Numbered from the stretch's first letter, positions 10,331 to 21,810 are shown. The stretch is DNA of 64,000 nt from Musa acuminata AAA Group (GCF_036884655.1 NC_088340.1:30442001-30506000); one strand, 5' to 3'. Numbers and translations are program-made. The notes: generated by a model not told the origin, from the sequence alone.

Positions 10331-11236
10331 TCCTCGGCGTTCTCATTCATCATTAAAAAAAAAAAGAAAGAAAGAAAGAAAGAAAGAAAGAAGAGAAAGA
10401 AGAGAGAGAAAAGAAGCCGCAGCCACGCACCCCGGCTTCCCTTGCTTGCGGCCAGCCCACCGCCGGCCGTCACTGCTCTCCGGCCAACGACCAACCCTGC
10501 CCCGCTTCCGGCCAGAGTCCGCCGTGGTTGTCGCCTCCCACTCGAGTCACCACCGCTGCTAGGAGACGACGCTGCCAGCGTCTCATCCTACCGTAGCCCC
10601 GCTCCCCTTCTCAACTGCCGCTGCAAGGAAACTTCTTCCCCACCGCCGCTGCTACTTCCCGGCCGCTCCATCACCGCCGCCTGCCTCCCAACCGCAACCC
10701 TAACAAACCCCCCACCCCCCCCCCCCGGGTCATAATCGCAGCCACCGGTTGCAGAAATAGAGCTTCCTCTGTTGCCGCAGCCCCTCATCGATCACAACCG
10801 CGCCTCGAGCGTCGTCGCCTTCCAGCCGACCCACCTCCGCTGCCAACCACCGTGCGGCGACCGCCGCTCGCCTCCCAGCCGCCACTCCCCCTTGCTCTGC
10901 CCCCTTGGTGATCAAAACAGGGCAATCCTCTTGCTGCTGCGAAGCAGTCGCCGGTCCTCTTGCTGCTGCGAACGTCGGTTGCCACCACCGTCGTCGCTGT
11001 TGCTAAGCCAGCGATGATGTCGCTCGCCGCCCAGCCTGCCACCATCAATTCCTATTTTCCACTACAACCTCAACCTCGGCAACGCCACCGTAGCTGCCCT
11101 CCAATAGCACATGCAGCAAGCTCTTGTACTGTCGCTTCAACCTCGGCAATGCATGCACCAACTCATCTTCTCAACATCAGCCGCTTTAATGACACCGTCA
11201 TTTCCTCAACCGCACACGATCCCTCGGTGTCACTAG
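10331..11236 (+). other. GYN-1 leader, first part (GC-rich)
   Basis: An A-rich and AAAG microsatellite (about 10351-10412) is followed by roughly 700 bp of very GC-rich sequence full of CCGCC and GCTGCTGC. It gives overlapping Pro/Ala/Arg-rich frames on both strands, which I read as composition artefacts. GYN-2 has a related GC-rich leader at 32930-34030. COP-1 interrupts it at 11237; it resumes at 30555. Confidence 0.6.
10351..10412. repeat. A-rich / AAAG microsatellite
   Basis: An A-run is followed by about eight AAAG units and then imperfect AGAG repeats. It lies just inside the GYN-1 leader; GYN-2 has a T-rich counterpart at about 34000-34023 in inverse orientation. Confidence 0.9.
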
Positions 11237-11382
11237 TGTTGGGAAATCTTGGGGGCGACATCACATGCGTAGTGGAAGAACAAGAAAACAAAATCCCCGA
11301 TTCCCAAAATGATGTTCGTCATCATGCGAAGATTGGTGCGCAAAATCCGCGAAACTCAAAACTGCGTATAGAGTAGATTGTG

Positions 11383-11820
11383 TGTTAGGACTCTAGCTTG
11401 GAAAGTCCTAATTGAGAGGGATATTCATGTAAAACTGTTAGGACTCTAGCTAGGAGAGTCCTAATTGAGAGGGACATTCTGTTAGGACTCTAGCTAGGAG
11501 AGTCCTAATTGAGAGGGGCATTCATGTAGGAGGTGTTTTCTTAGAGAAGAATTAGGAGTTGTAAGGGAATAGGAGTCTTGACTAGGAGTCCTACTAGGAG
11601 TTGGTTAGAAGTAAGAGTCTTAAGTAGGAGTCATATTAGGAGTTAGGGTTAAGAAGCCCTATAAATAGCCATGTATTCCTTCTCTTTTCATAAGCAATAG
11701 ATGAATCTTTTCTGCAGCCTTTGAGCAGCAACTTGGAGGGAGGAACCCCTATAGAGTTCCAAGGAGGCCGATCCCCTAAAGAGATCAACCCTAAGTTTAG
11801 AATCTACAAGGGTTCTAACA
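11383..11820 (+). repeat. CRV-b 5' LTR (438 bp)
   Basis: It starts TGTTAGGACTC and ends GGTTCTAACA. The first 145 bp hold three tandem copies of the LTR start, each with the TTAGGACTCT...AGAGTCCTAA hairpin. TATAAATA is at 11660-11667. The U5 part contains AGGAGGCCGATCCCCTAAAG, resembling the GYN repeat unit. Confidence 0.93.
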
Positions 11821-11822
11821 CC

Positions 11823-11834
11823 TGGTATCAGAGC
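11823..11834 (+). promoter_or_regulatory. CRV-b primer binding site
   Basis: TGGTATCAGAGC matches the 3' end of initiator Met tRNA, two bases after the LTR. Confidence 0.9.
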
Positions 11835-13098
11835 AGCATTCTTGGCATCTCACTGCCCTTCCACTGCCATCCATTAGCCCTCCACAACCGCCCAAAGCAA
11901 TTCCCACAATTGCTTAAAAGATCGTCGCCGAATTCCGCCATCATCTCCACCACCATAGATCATCCTTTGATCTCCCCGTGAATTGCAACAGGTTCTGGTT
12001 TCCTACCTTACTGCTACTGCAATTTAGTTATCCTTATTCGAAAATCTAAAAAAAAAAAAACTGTTCCTATATTGCTGCATAAACCTTTCGTCACAAAGTT
12101 TTCATCTCTACGACGAAAGATACATTGCAGAATTCCAACCGCATAGCACCATCTGTTTGATCTTGCTACTGTGCTTTTTCTTTCCAAATTTCTATAAACT
12201 TTTTATGACATCTTTGACACTTCCTAACAGCAGATTTCCCTTTGATTTTTTCAAAAAATTCTCAATATAAACCATTGATCTTTTACATCTAATCTGCTAT
12301 ACTTGAAAATCTGCACTATAAAATTTCAGCCGCATAGCACTGTTTGTTTGATCTTGATACTATATTGTTTCTATCTAAATCTCTACGAAATTTTTATGAT
12401 AGCTTTGACACTTTCTAACAGTGGATTTTCCTTTGGTTTCATCAAAAAATTCTCAATATAAACCACTGATCTTTTACGTCCAATCTGCTATACTTAAAAA
12501 TCTGTGCTGTAGAAAATTTCAGCGGCATATTGTTGCCTTAACCCATCTATTTGCAATCTTTTTTGAATGAAATTTCTTATACACTTCATAGATCATCTTG
12601 GCTTCCATCTAAGATTGATATATTAAGGAATTCATCTCTAAAAATAATTTTGTATTGCTGCAAATTTTCATCGTAACCCGCTGAAATTTTTCGACGACAA
12701 TTCTGCTATCGCAACTTGCACCAATTTTCTTGCTGTTATACTACTGAAATTCTCTTGATTAAATTAGACATCCTTTCTGTCATATAATCTGTGATTTTTC
12801 TATCAATTCCCTCCTCAATTCTCTTAAGTTTTTGGTAGAAATTACATCGAGAAACCATTGTTTCTTCGACGACAATTCTACTCTTATAAGACAGCACATA
12901 CTTGCTGCAACTTCCACTGATATCTATCAAACCTTTGCTGCCATCTACCATAGATCCAAAACTTTAATCCACAGCCCTAAAACTCTACTAAACCACACCC
13001 TCAAACTGCACCCAAAACTGCCACAAAACAAGCCTAAATCGTAGCCTACATCCACCGATCCACCAACCCTTTCGACCATCACTTCTCTCAACCTATAC
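11835..13098 (+). other. CRV-b leader with two ~189 bp tandem repeats
   Basis: About 1.25 kb of AT-rich non-coding leader. Two tandem copies of a unit of about 189 bp (containing CGCATAGCAC...GTTTGATCTTG, then TTGACACTT, then TCAATATAAACCA) lie at roughly 12140-12520. CRV-c also has two copies (28390-28760, inverted) and CRV-e has three (39895-40450). No ORF is credible. Confidence 0.8.
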
Positions 13099-13158
13099 AT
13101 GCCTTTAACCTAACAACAAAAGAGAGATCTTAACATCATAGATTTGGAGGCATATACT

Positions 13159-16100
13159 ATGGCATCTAAGGAGGCAATCAATGCTAAATTCGAAGCCTTG
13201 GAGGCGCGAATGGAGGATAAGATTTAGACGCTCTTTACCGAACTCATATTGGGCCGACCACTAAGCTCGAAGAAATCATATCAAGGAGAGAGCTTTGCCC
13301 AATCACACCAAGCCCAAAGATATGACTTCCAAGAGAGGGGAAGCTCTATGACCAACCCCAACTATCCATGCATGAGAGTGGACTTCACTAGATGGGAAGA
13401 AGGAGACCCAATTGGTTGGATCTCGCGCGCGGAGCGATATTTTCGGTACCATAAAACCGCGGATTCATCTATGGTGAAAATTGCAGCTATACATCTTGAA
13501 GGGGATGCTATACAGTGGTTTGACTGGTTTGAACATACTTATGGAGTCCTTTCATGGCAACAATTCAAAGAAAGACTGCTGATCCGCTTCACACCAACCG
13601 ATTACGAGAATATTGATGGACAACTAGTAAAGATCCGACAAACTTCCACCATTCAAGAGTACCAAACCAGGTTTGAAAGGTTATCTAATCAAACTCATGA
13701 TTGGTCTCAAAAACAGCTATTGAGGACCTTCATTGAGGGCTTAAAGCCGGAGATCCGAGGAGAAGTTAAAGTGCGACAACCGTATACGCTTATGGCAGCC
13801 ATCTCTTTCGCACGACATCAAGAGGAGCAATTGAACCATGAAGCTCGGAGGACTAGGGTCGCTCCTCAACCAGTAATATTGAAGCCCTCAGCCCCCCCTA
13901 CTATTGACCAAGTCCTTACATCAAAGAGGTTAACAAGAGAAGAGCTTCGGGAGCGATATGCGAAGGGGTTATGTTGGCATTGTGACGAGCCGTGGAGTCG
14001 TGAGCATCGCTGTAGTAAAGGAGGACTTCTTATGATTGAACTGATAGAAGAAGAGGTCACTAAACATTCAGAAGAGAGCCTTGAACATGAAGAAAAAGAT
14101 GCAGAAGAAGAGCCACAACCGACCAAAGTTACGGTACATACACTAGTTGGCTACTCAATCCCACAAACGATGAAAGTTGGAGGCCTTCTCAAACAACAAC
14201 CGATCACTATTCTCATCGACACGGGCAGCACTAATAACTTCCTAAACAGTAAGGTTGCTGTCTATATGAACTTACCTATTGAGAATTGCAGCAGGTTTGT
14301 CGTTAAGGTCGCCAACAGACGGATTTTGAAGTGTGATCATAGGTGCCCGCAGGTGAAACTGTTGTTGCAAGACCAAGAGATAATTGCAGATTTCTTCCTC
14401 CTCCCTCTTGATGATCATGAGGCCATACTCAGAATTAAATGGTTGATGACATTAGGTGATATTTCTTGGAATTTTATGCAACTAATTATAAAATTTTACA
14501 GTAAGGAGAAACAGGTGATACTGCACGGGAAACGTGAGGGCGACATAACGACGATTTGCACACAACAAATGGAGAAGGTTTTGCATAAATTATGCAGCGG
14601 CTTTTTGGTACAACTTGAGCAACAAACTAAGGGAGAGCCAACAAAATTTGAAGATCCAAATCTACTTCCTTTGCTTGCTGAATTTTCAGATATATTTGAC
14701 GAACCACGCAACCTACCTCTTACCTGTCGGCATGATCATTGTATAATAATTCTTCCACGCAAATCTCCAGCAAATGCTCAACCATATCAATATCCACATC
14801 TCCAGAAGGATGAAATAGAAAGGATTGTAAAAGAGATGCTTAAAACAGGAGTTATTCGGCCAAGTTGCAGCCCCTACTCTTCACCGGTGCTCCTCATACG
14901 AAAGAAGGATGGAATATGGCGATTATGTGTTGATTACCGAGCTCTCAATGACATAACCATCAAGGATAAATGCCCTATTCCAGTAGTAGATGAGTTGCTA
15001 AGGGAGTACAAATCTTCACAAAGCTGGACCTTCGATCCGGGTATCATCAAATACGAGTATGCGAAGAAGACATACCGAAAATCATCTTTTGAACACACAA
15101 CAACCACTATGAATTTTTGCTTTCTTCATAAGAAGGTGAAATATCTTGGGCATATCATATCAGAGGAAGGTGTGGTAGTAGACCCCTTCAAAATTGGAGC
15201 AATGCAAAACTGGCTGACCCCGTGGAATATAAAATTGCTACATGGCTTTCTGGGTTTAACAGGCTACTACTGTAAGTTCGTGAAAAACTATGGAGAGATC
15301 GGTACACTACTTACTTCCTTACTGAAAAAAGATGTCTTCCAATGGTCGGACAGAGCCTCCGCTGCCTTCGATAAACTTAAGGCAGCCATGACGACGACGC
15401 CGGTGCTAACACTACCAGATTTCAACCGACCCTTCATTATTGAGGACGAAGCATCTGGAGTCGGAATTTGAGCCATTCTCATGCAAGATGGTTGACCACT
15501 CATATACACTAGCAAGGCATTATCTCCCTCCCATCAAAATAAGTCAACATATGATAAGGAGATGCTCGCCATTGTGCGCGCAGCAACGAGGTGGAGACCA
15601 TACTTAATTGGCCGACGATTTCAAATTAAAACCGACCATAAAAGCCTCAAGTACTTTTTGGAGCGAAAAATATCATCCCCTGAGCAGCAAAAAAGGGTAA
15701 TAAAACTTCTTGGATTTGATTATGAAATAACTTACAAAAAGGGGAAAGAGAATGTTCTTGCAGATACGCTTTCGCAACTACCCGAGCAAGTTGAAGTTTC
15801 GACCGTTTCACTTTCGACCAGCGACTTTCTTAAGGATATTAAGATGGAATGGCAGGAAGATTCAGAGACTAGTAAGATTATAAAAAAATTGGAGGAAGCA
15901 CCAAGCCCCATGGCTCATTACAATTGGGACTCAAAAGAATTACACTATAAGGGACGTATTGTGCTTACGATAAATTCTACTTGCATCTTTACGAGCAGAT
16001 TTTGGACAAAGTTATTCCATATGCAGGGTACTAAATTGAAAAGGAGTATGACATATCACTCACAAACCGACGGCCAGACGAAAGTTTTAAATAGGTGCTT

Positions 16101-16329
16101 GGAGAAAACCCAAAGCCACCCACCAAATATGACTACCCAAAGAGAACTCCAGACCCAGCCAAGTGCCATTATTGATCGACAGATCGTGACTCAACGACGA
16201 TGACCCACTAATGAAGTGCTAATACAGTGGGCGAACCTACCAATAGAAGATGCCACTTGGGAGAACTATGACGACTTGAAGATCAAATTCCCAGAATTCA
16301 CGAATCATCAGCCTCGAGGACAAGGCTGA
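13159..16329 (+). pseudogene. CRV-b Gag-PR-deltaRT-RNase H-deltaIN-chromodomain polyprotein
   Basis: One frame spans 13159-16329. Stops are at 13225 (TAG), 15469, 15496 and 16201 (all TGA), and an upstream Met at 13099 is followed by TAA; 13249-15471 and 15562-16203 are open. In order: Gag capsid-like domain (FTRWEEGDPIGWISRAERYF), a CX2CX7HXC cysteine/histidine cluster near 13972, the aspartic protease LIDTGST at about 14212-14232, then RT fingers (RKKDGIWRLCVDYRALN). The RT palm with its catalytic Asp pair is missing: the frame goes from about 15119 directly to [12 protein letters not shown]. RNase H (about 15420-15780) is followed by an integrase stub (YHSQTDGQTKVLNRCLE) and a chromodomain-like end (VLIQWANL...ATWENYDDL). 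It could supply capsid and protease but not polymerase or integrase activity. Confidence 0.93.
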
Positions 16330-16346
16330 TTTGAAGAGGGCGGGTC

Positions 16347-16784
16347 TGTTAGGACTCTAGCTCGGAGAGTCCTAATTGAGAGGGATATTCATGTAAAACT
16401 GTTAGGACTCTAGCTAGGAGAGTCCTAATTGAGAGGGACATTCTGTTAGGACTCTAGTTAGGAGAGTCCTAATTGAGAGGGGCATTCATGTATGAGGTGT
16501 TTTCTTAGAGAAGAATTAGGAGTTGTAAGGGAATAGGAGTCTTGACTAGGAGTCCTACCAAGAGTTGGTTAGAAATAAGAGTCTTAAGTAGGAGTCATAT
16601 TAGGAGTTAGGGTTTAGAAGCCCTATAAATAGCCATGTATTCCTTCTCTTTTCATAAGCAATAGATGAATCTTTTCTGCAGCCTTTAAGCAGCAACTTGG
16701 AGGGAGGAACCCCTATAGAGTTCCAAGGAGGCCGATCCCCTAAAGAGATCAACCCCAAGTTTAGAATCTACAAGGGTTCTAACA
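16347..16784 (+). repeat. CRV-b 3' LTR (438 bp)
   Basis: It follows the polypurine tract GAAGAGGGCGGGTC (16334-16346). It has the same length and three-fold start repeat as the 5' LTR, with scattered single-base differences (for example CTAGTTAGG in the third repeat). It is followed by the TTGTG duplication. Confidence 0.93.
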
Positions 16785-18136
16785 TTGTGTTACCTAGGGA
16801 TATCGTATATCTCTGTTTCCTTGCAGATCCTTAGGAGAGGGTGAAGGAGGTCAAGCGTCCTCCTCTCTAGCGGTGATCCACACAGCAGGGTTGCGATGAC
16901 GCTCCTCAAAACTCCAGGCCTACTATGAGGTGGAGAGGGAGAGGAGAATAGGAAAGGCAAGCAAAGGCTCTAGCCTATGAGGCTCTGAATCCCTCCTATT
17001 TATAGAGGTCCCCTGTCAAACCCTAATGGGTCCTCCCCCTAGTGGGCATTGGATCTGCATCTAATAAGACAAGGGCTTCGTCGGATATCTCATATCCGAA
17101 CCTCTACTTATCGTAATGCCTACCATATGTGTGTGACCCTCTAGGCCCAATATCGAGCTGGCCGTGAGTCATACCTGTCAGAACTCCTTCTAACTCAGTG
17201 AATTATTATCTCTATAATAATTCACTCAACTCACGACTACGGACGTACTAGGCCACTACGCCGTAGTCCCCAAACGATACAGGGGAATCCAATCCGTTGG
17301 ACCTGTCTATCCTCAGTTACCGTATACCTATAGTCCCTCATCCATCTAATATCCCAAAGACCGTATATCGAGCATGGTGCTGTTAGACCCATACAGTTTC
17401 TACTCGAGTCTCGCTCTAATCGGATTCTCCCGGAGAACTCTTTCTCTCTCAACCCGAATGACCCTGGCCAAGGATTTGTCTGAGCAAGAACACATGGGAT
17501 ATTCCTCTCATGACGCCGAGAGTGGATGATCCTCTATCGACACTCAATAGCCCTCGTAAGGTTGACTACCACTCCCAATAACCAGCTGTACTAGATCTGG
17601 GACAGCCAAACCTATAAGTTTGGTATCAAAGAGTGGAGCACTCATACAGGACATCCTTGGTGTCTCAAGTCTAAGGACCAGATATACTACTAGGACTACG
17701 GAATCGCTGTTTGACAATAAGGCATCATCAACCATCCAGCATTCCGTAAGCAGATCAATTAGTGAACTCATTCTCCAATGAGCACTTGTACTGTATCCTT
17801 AGTGTCCTTACACGAGTAGCTATGAAACCAGCTGCATCCATCATATGGACGGGTATACAGCACACCAGTCTGTCCGGTTATCACGATGTCCCTTTCGAGT
17901 AACCTATGACCGGGATCATTTAGGACATGTGTTTAAAGGTGAATCGATCTCATTATCGTAATCTCATCACGATCTGATTCCCATTGCACAAATCCAAGGA
18001 CATCACAATATATGTATGCATTTATGCAATAGTTATACAGTGATATACGCCAAAATATAATAAGCAAAAAGATTCTGTATCAAGTCACACGTGCCATCAC
18101 TCACGTGATTGGCTTGCTGGGCACCTATGACTAGCA

Positions 18137-18150
18137 ATCTCCCACTTGAC
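18137..18150 (-). promoter_or_regulatory. COP-1 polypurine tract
   Basis: On the minus strand GTCAAGTGGGAGAT immediately precedes the LTR start TGCTAGTCATAGG. It lies in the loop of an 11 bp perfect inverted repeat (18105-18115 and 18154-18164). Confidence 0.8.
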
Positions 18151-20775
18151 CTAAAGCCAATCACCTATGTGTCTGATCCCCATCAGACCCCTATGACGCT
18201 CAAAGATAAAATGGGACAACGGCTTTGTCAGTGGATCTGCAATGTTATCTTCGGATGGAACTCTTTCCACTGCTACATCTCCTCGGGTTACGATCTCTCT
18301 GATAAGTTGGAACCTCCTCAGAACACTTTTGATGAGACCCGGGTTCCTTAATTTGAGTAATCGCCCCATAGTTGTCGCAATATAAGGAAGTCGACTTCTC
18401 GCTATCCGAAACGACTCCCAAATCTGTAATGAACTTCTTCAACCAGACTCCCTCCTTTGCTGCATCTGATGCAGCAATGTACTCCTCCTCTGTGGTCGAG
18501 TCAGCAGTAGTATCTTGCTTGGAACTCTTCCAGCACACTGCTCCTCCATTCAAGGTGTACACATACCCTGAATTCGACTTGCTATCATCGACGTCAGACT
18601 GAAAACTTGAGTCAGTGTAGCCTTCAACCTTAAGGCTATTACCTCCATATACTAGTAAAAAATCCTTAGTCCTTCTCAAGTACTTAAGGATACACTTTAC
18701 TGCTTTCCAATGCTCTAAGCCTGGATCCTCCTAATACCTGCTCGTGACACTCAGAGCATGCGCTATATCAGGTCTAGTACATAGCATGGCATACATGATA
18801 GACCCTATTGCTGAGGCATAAGGTATCATATTCAAGTTCGCCCTTTCTTCTGGAGTCTTTGGGGATATGCTCGTAGAAAGCGATATCCCATGTCTCATCG
18901 GTATGAGACTTCTCTTGGAATTTTCCATGCCAAACCTTTTGACAATAGTTTCTATGTACTTGGACTAGGACAAGCTAAGCATCCTCTTGGATCTATCTCT
19001 ATAAATTCTAATCCCCAAGATATAGGATGCTTCCCCTAAGTCCTTCATGGAGAAATGTCTAGATAACCAAGCCTTTACTGTGGATAGCATTCCTACATCG
19101 TTCCCAATGATGAGGATGTCATCCACATATAACACCAAAAAGGTGATAGCGCTCCCACTAACCTTCCTGTACACACAAGACTCATCTTCGTTCTTAACGA
19201 AGTCATAAGATCTGATTGCCTCATCAAATCTTATGTTCCAACTTCGGGAAGCTTGCTTTAGTCCATAAATGGATCTAAGCAACCTACACACCTTATCTAG
19301 GCAGTTCTTGGACACGAATCCCTTAGGTTGTATCATATACACCTCCTCCTCGAGGTTCTCATTGAGGAATGCGGTTTTCACATCCATCTGCCATATCTCA
19401 TAATCATAGTGTGTTGCAATAGCCAATAGAATTCTGATGGATTTTAGCATTGCTACGGGTGAGAAGGTTTCGTCGTAGTCAACACCTTGCCTTTGACGAT
19501 ACCCCTTAGCCACTAGCCTTGCTTTATAGGTCTCTACCTTTCCATCTACTCCGATCTTTTTCTTAAAGATCTACTTGCAACTAATGGGTACAATACCTTC
19601 GGGCGCATCAATTAGGTTCCAAACCTTATTAGAGTACATAGAATCCATCTCAGAATTCATGGCTTCTTGCCACTTCCCGGAGTCTATACTCATAATAGCC
19701 TCCTCGTGGGTCTGAGGATCAATATCCTCAACATCCTCTCCTCTAATATGTCCCACATATCCTTCAGAAGGATAGGATACTCTATCAGACCTGCGTAAAG
19801 TTGAAACTTGTGTATTAGGTACCTGAACAGACTCGGGCTGTAGAGTGGTGCTTGAGCTTGGTTCTCCAACCTCGCTCAACTCTATCATTCTCCCACTGTC
19901 TCCGCCAAGAATGTGTTCCTTCTTAAGGAACACTGCTCTCTTAGCTATAAAGACCTTTTGGTCCTCGAGATAATAGAAATAATACCCACAAGTTTCCTTG
20001 GGGTATCCCATAAATTTGTATCGCTCTGTCCTTGATTCTAACTTATCGGGGTTGTGTCTTTTAACGTGGGTAAGGCAACCCCAAATCTTAACAACCTTAA
20101 GATCATGCTTCTTCCCTTTCTATATCTTATATGGTGTAGACACTACCGACTTAGTTGGAACTCTGATCAGAAGGTAAGCTGCGATCTCTAGGGCATATCC
20201 CTAGAATAAGATAGGTAGGTCAGCGAAACTCATCATGGACCGTACCATATCTAATAGCGTATGATTTCTCCTTTCAAAGACACCATTAAGCTGAGGTGTA
20301 TAAGGAGGTGTCCATTGGGATAATATCCCATAGTCCTTGAGGAACTGAGTAAACTCTGTACTTAAGTACTCACCTCCTCGATCTGATCGAAGAGTTTTGA
20401 TACTCTTTCTAGTTTGGTTCTCTACCTCATTCTTATACTCTCTGAATTTCTCAAAGGCCTCGGACTTATACTTTATTAAGTACACATATCCATACTTTGA
20501 AAAATCATCAGTAAAGGTAATGAAGTAGGAGTAACCACCAATGGCATGAGTTAACATGGGTCCACATACATCACTATGTATGAGTTCCAACAGCTCAGTG
20601 GCTCTCTCTCCAATTCCACTAAATGGAGAGTTGGTCAGTTTTTCACGAAGGCAAGGCTCGCAAGTTGCATATGGCACATAATCGAATGGATCTAGATATC
20701 CATTATTTAGCAACTTTTGAATCATTCCCTCATGGATATGACCTAGCCTACAATGCCATAGTTATGCACTGTTCA
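18151..20775 (-). pseudogene. COP-1 pol: integrase, RT, RNase H
   Basis: Most of pol reads in one minus-strand frame from about 20770 to 18245, with stops and a late frameshift near 18330 that moves the RNase H end (SEDNIADPLTKPLS) to another frame. The integrase has the HHCC finger (WHCRLGH...CEPC, about 20650-20770), HSDVCGP for the first Asp, SDRGGEY for the second and NGVFERRNH for the Glu. The RT runs from about 19670 to 18740, with AKGYRQRQGVDYDETF and YVDD at 19118-19129. A CAG-to-TAG type stop lies near 18965. RNase H follows from about 18680. Known function: cDNA synthesis and integration; this copy is broken. Confidence 0.9.
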
Positions 20776-21003
20776 TCTTATCTCGTTTCCTCTTAGACAC
20801 TTACATTCATGATATGTGGAGTAGTGTCTTACATAAACAAACCTTTATGCAATATTCCTCTCGTCAATCTCCCCTCGGCTTTGCTAGAATTTACAATAAA
20901 TTATAGATGTGATAAAAATACTAGTATCCAATACCAATGCACTATCACAAAAATCTGCCAATTGGAGATTGATCATGAATGTACCTGAAGCTTCTCCAAG
21001 CTT
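20776..21003 (-). other. COP-1 gag-pol link, degraded protease region
   Basis: The copia protease should lie here. I can read only LVLDTSIFIT-like remnants with several stops, and no clean DSG/DTG motif. I treat it as a decayed protease segment. Confidence 0.5.
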
Positions 21004-21810
21004 CTATTTCGCCCTTTCTGCAAGGTACTTTTTGTAGTTCCTCTTCCAGTGCCCATCTTTACCATAGTGGAAGCACTGGCCTTTGTCCTTTGTTGGGTCT
21101 TTCTTAACAACCTTTACTTTACCTGGTTTGCCCTTGCCCTTGCCCTTTCCCTTCTTCAGGGACCTTTCTACTTTCCTTTTCTTTCTAGTCTCACCAGTGT
21201 AGAGAACTAGCTTCTCTTTCTTAATAGTACTCTCTGCCTCCCTCAACATATTGAGGAGCTCTGGGAGAGTCACCTCAAACTTGTTCATATTAAAATTTAT
21301 TATGAACTGTGAAAAGGAATCTGGTAGGGATTGAAGCACAATGTCCACACACAAGTTATCCTCTAGGACCATTCCTAGACCTGTGAGTTTCTCTATCCAC
21401 TCAATCATCTTTAGGACATGGTTCTGAACCGGTGTCCCCTCAGTCATCCTAGTGCGGAAGAGGCTCTTGGATATCTCATATCACTGAGTCCTTCCCTATT
21501 CCTCAAACAATTTGTGGACATGTAGGAGAATAGATCTGGCATCCATCTTTTCATGTTGTATCTGTAACTCAGGAGTCATAGAGCCCAACATATAGCACTG
21601 AGCAAGAGTGGAGTCATCAATGTACTTCACGTAGCGAGCGATCTCATCCTCGTTTGCCCCTTCTTCGGGCGTAGGCATCACTGTATCAAGGACGTACACG
21701 ATTTTCTCCGCTGTGAGAACAATTCTTAAGTTACGGAGCCAATCCGTATAATTTGGACTAGTGAGGCGGTTGACATCAAGTATGCCATGTAAGGGATTTG
21801 AAAGCGACAT
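21004..21810 (-). pseudogene. COP-1 gag
   Basis: The frame starts MSLSNPLHGILDVNRLTSPNYTDWLRNL at 21810, typical of copia Gag of the Angela/Tork group. It runs to 21004 with one TAG stop at 21496-21498. The UBN2-like capsid region is followed by a lysine-rich stretch ([11 protein letters not shown]) and a zinc knuckle [14 protein letters not shown], in which two of the three cysteines expected in CX2CX4HX4C are tyrosines. That would abolish zinc binding. The leader upstream gives no better start. Confidence 0.88.

Larger units (their letters stand above)
11383..16784 (+). mobile_element. CRV-b: full-length non-autonomous chromovirus-like gypsy
   Basis: Paired 438 bp LTRs (11383-11820, 16347-16784) are flanked by a perfect TTGTG duplication (11378-11382, 16785-16789). 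By eye the LTRs differ at about ten sites, so the insertion is fairly young. The element sits in the left LTR of COP-1. Its single internal frame lacks the RT catalytic core and most of integrase. Confidence 0.95.
11237..18136 (-). repeat. COP-1 3' LTR (left), split by CRV-b
   Basis: The segments are 11237-11382 and 16790-18136; the sequence between is CRV-b plus one TTGTG copy. On the plus strand it starts TGTTGGGAAATC and ends CTATGACTAGCA. The minus-strand TATAAATA is at 16997-17004. Two ACGT-core sites (ACACGTGCC, CACGTGAT) lie near 18087-18108 at the start of U3. Small ORFs in it are chance frames. Confidence 0.9.

Noticed and set aside
11821..11840. tRNA gene suggested by TGGTATCAGAGC sequences
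   Set aside because: These are primer binding sites complementary to a tRNA 3' end, directly after LTRs; no cloverleaf follows.
17237..17771. Small minus-strand ORFs in the left COP-1 LTR, partly repeated in the right LTR (29957-30148)
   Set aside because: The repetition reflects LTR identity, not gene duplication; the frames have no start context or domain.
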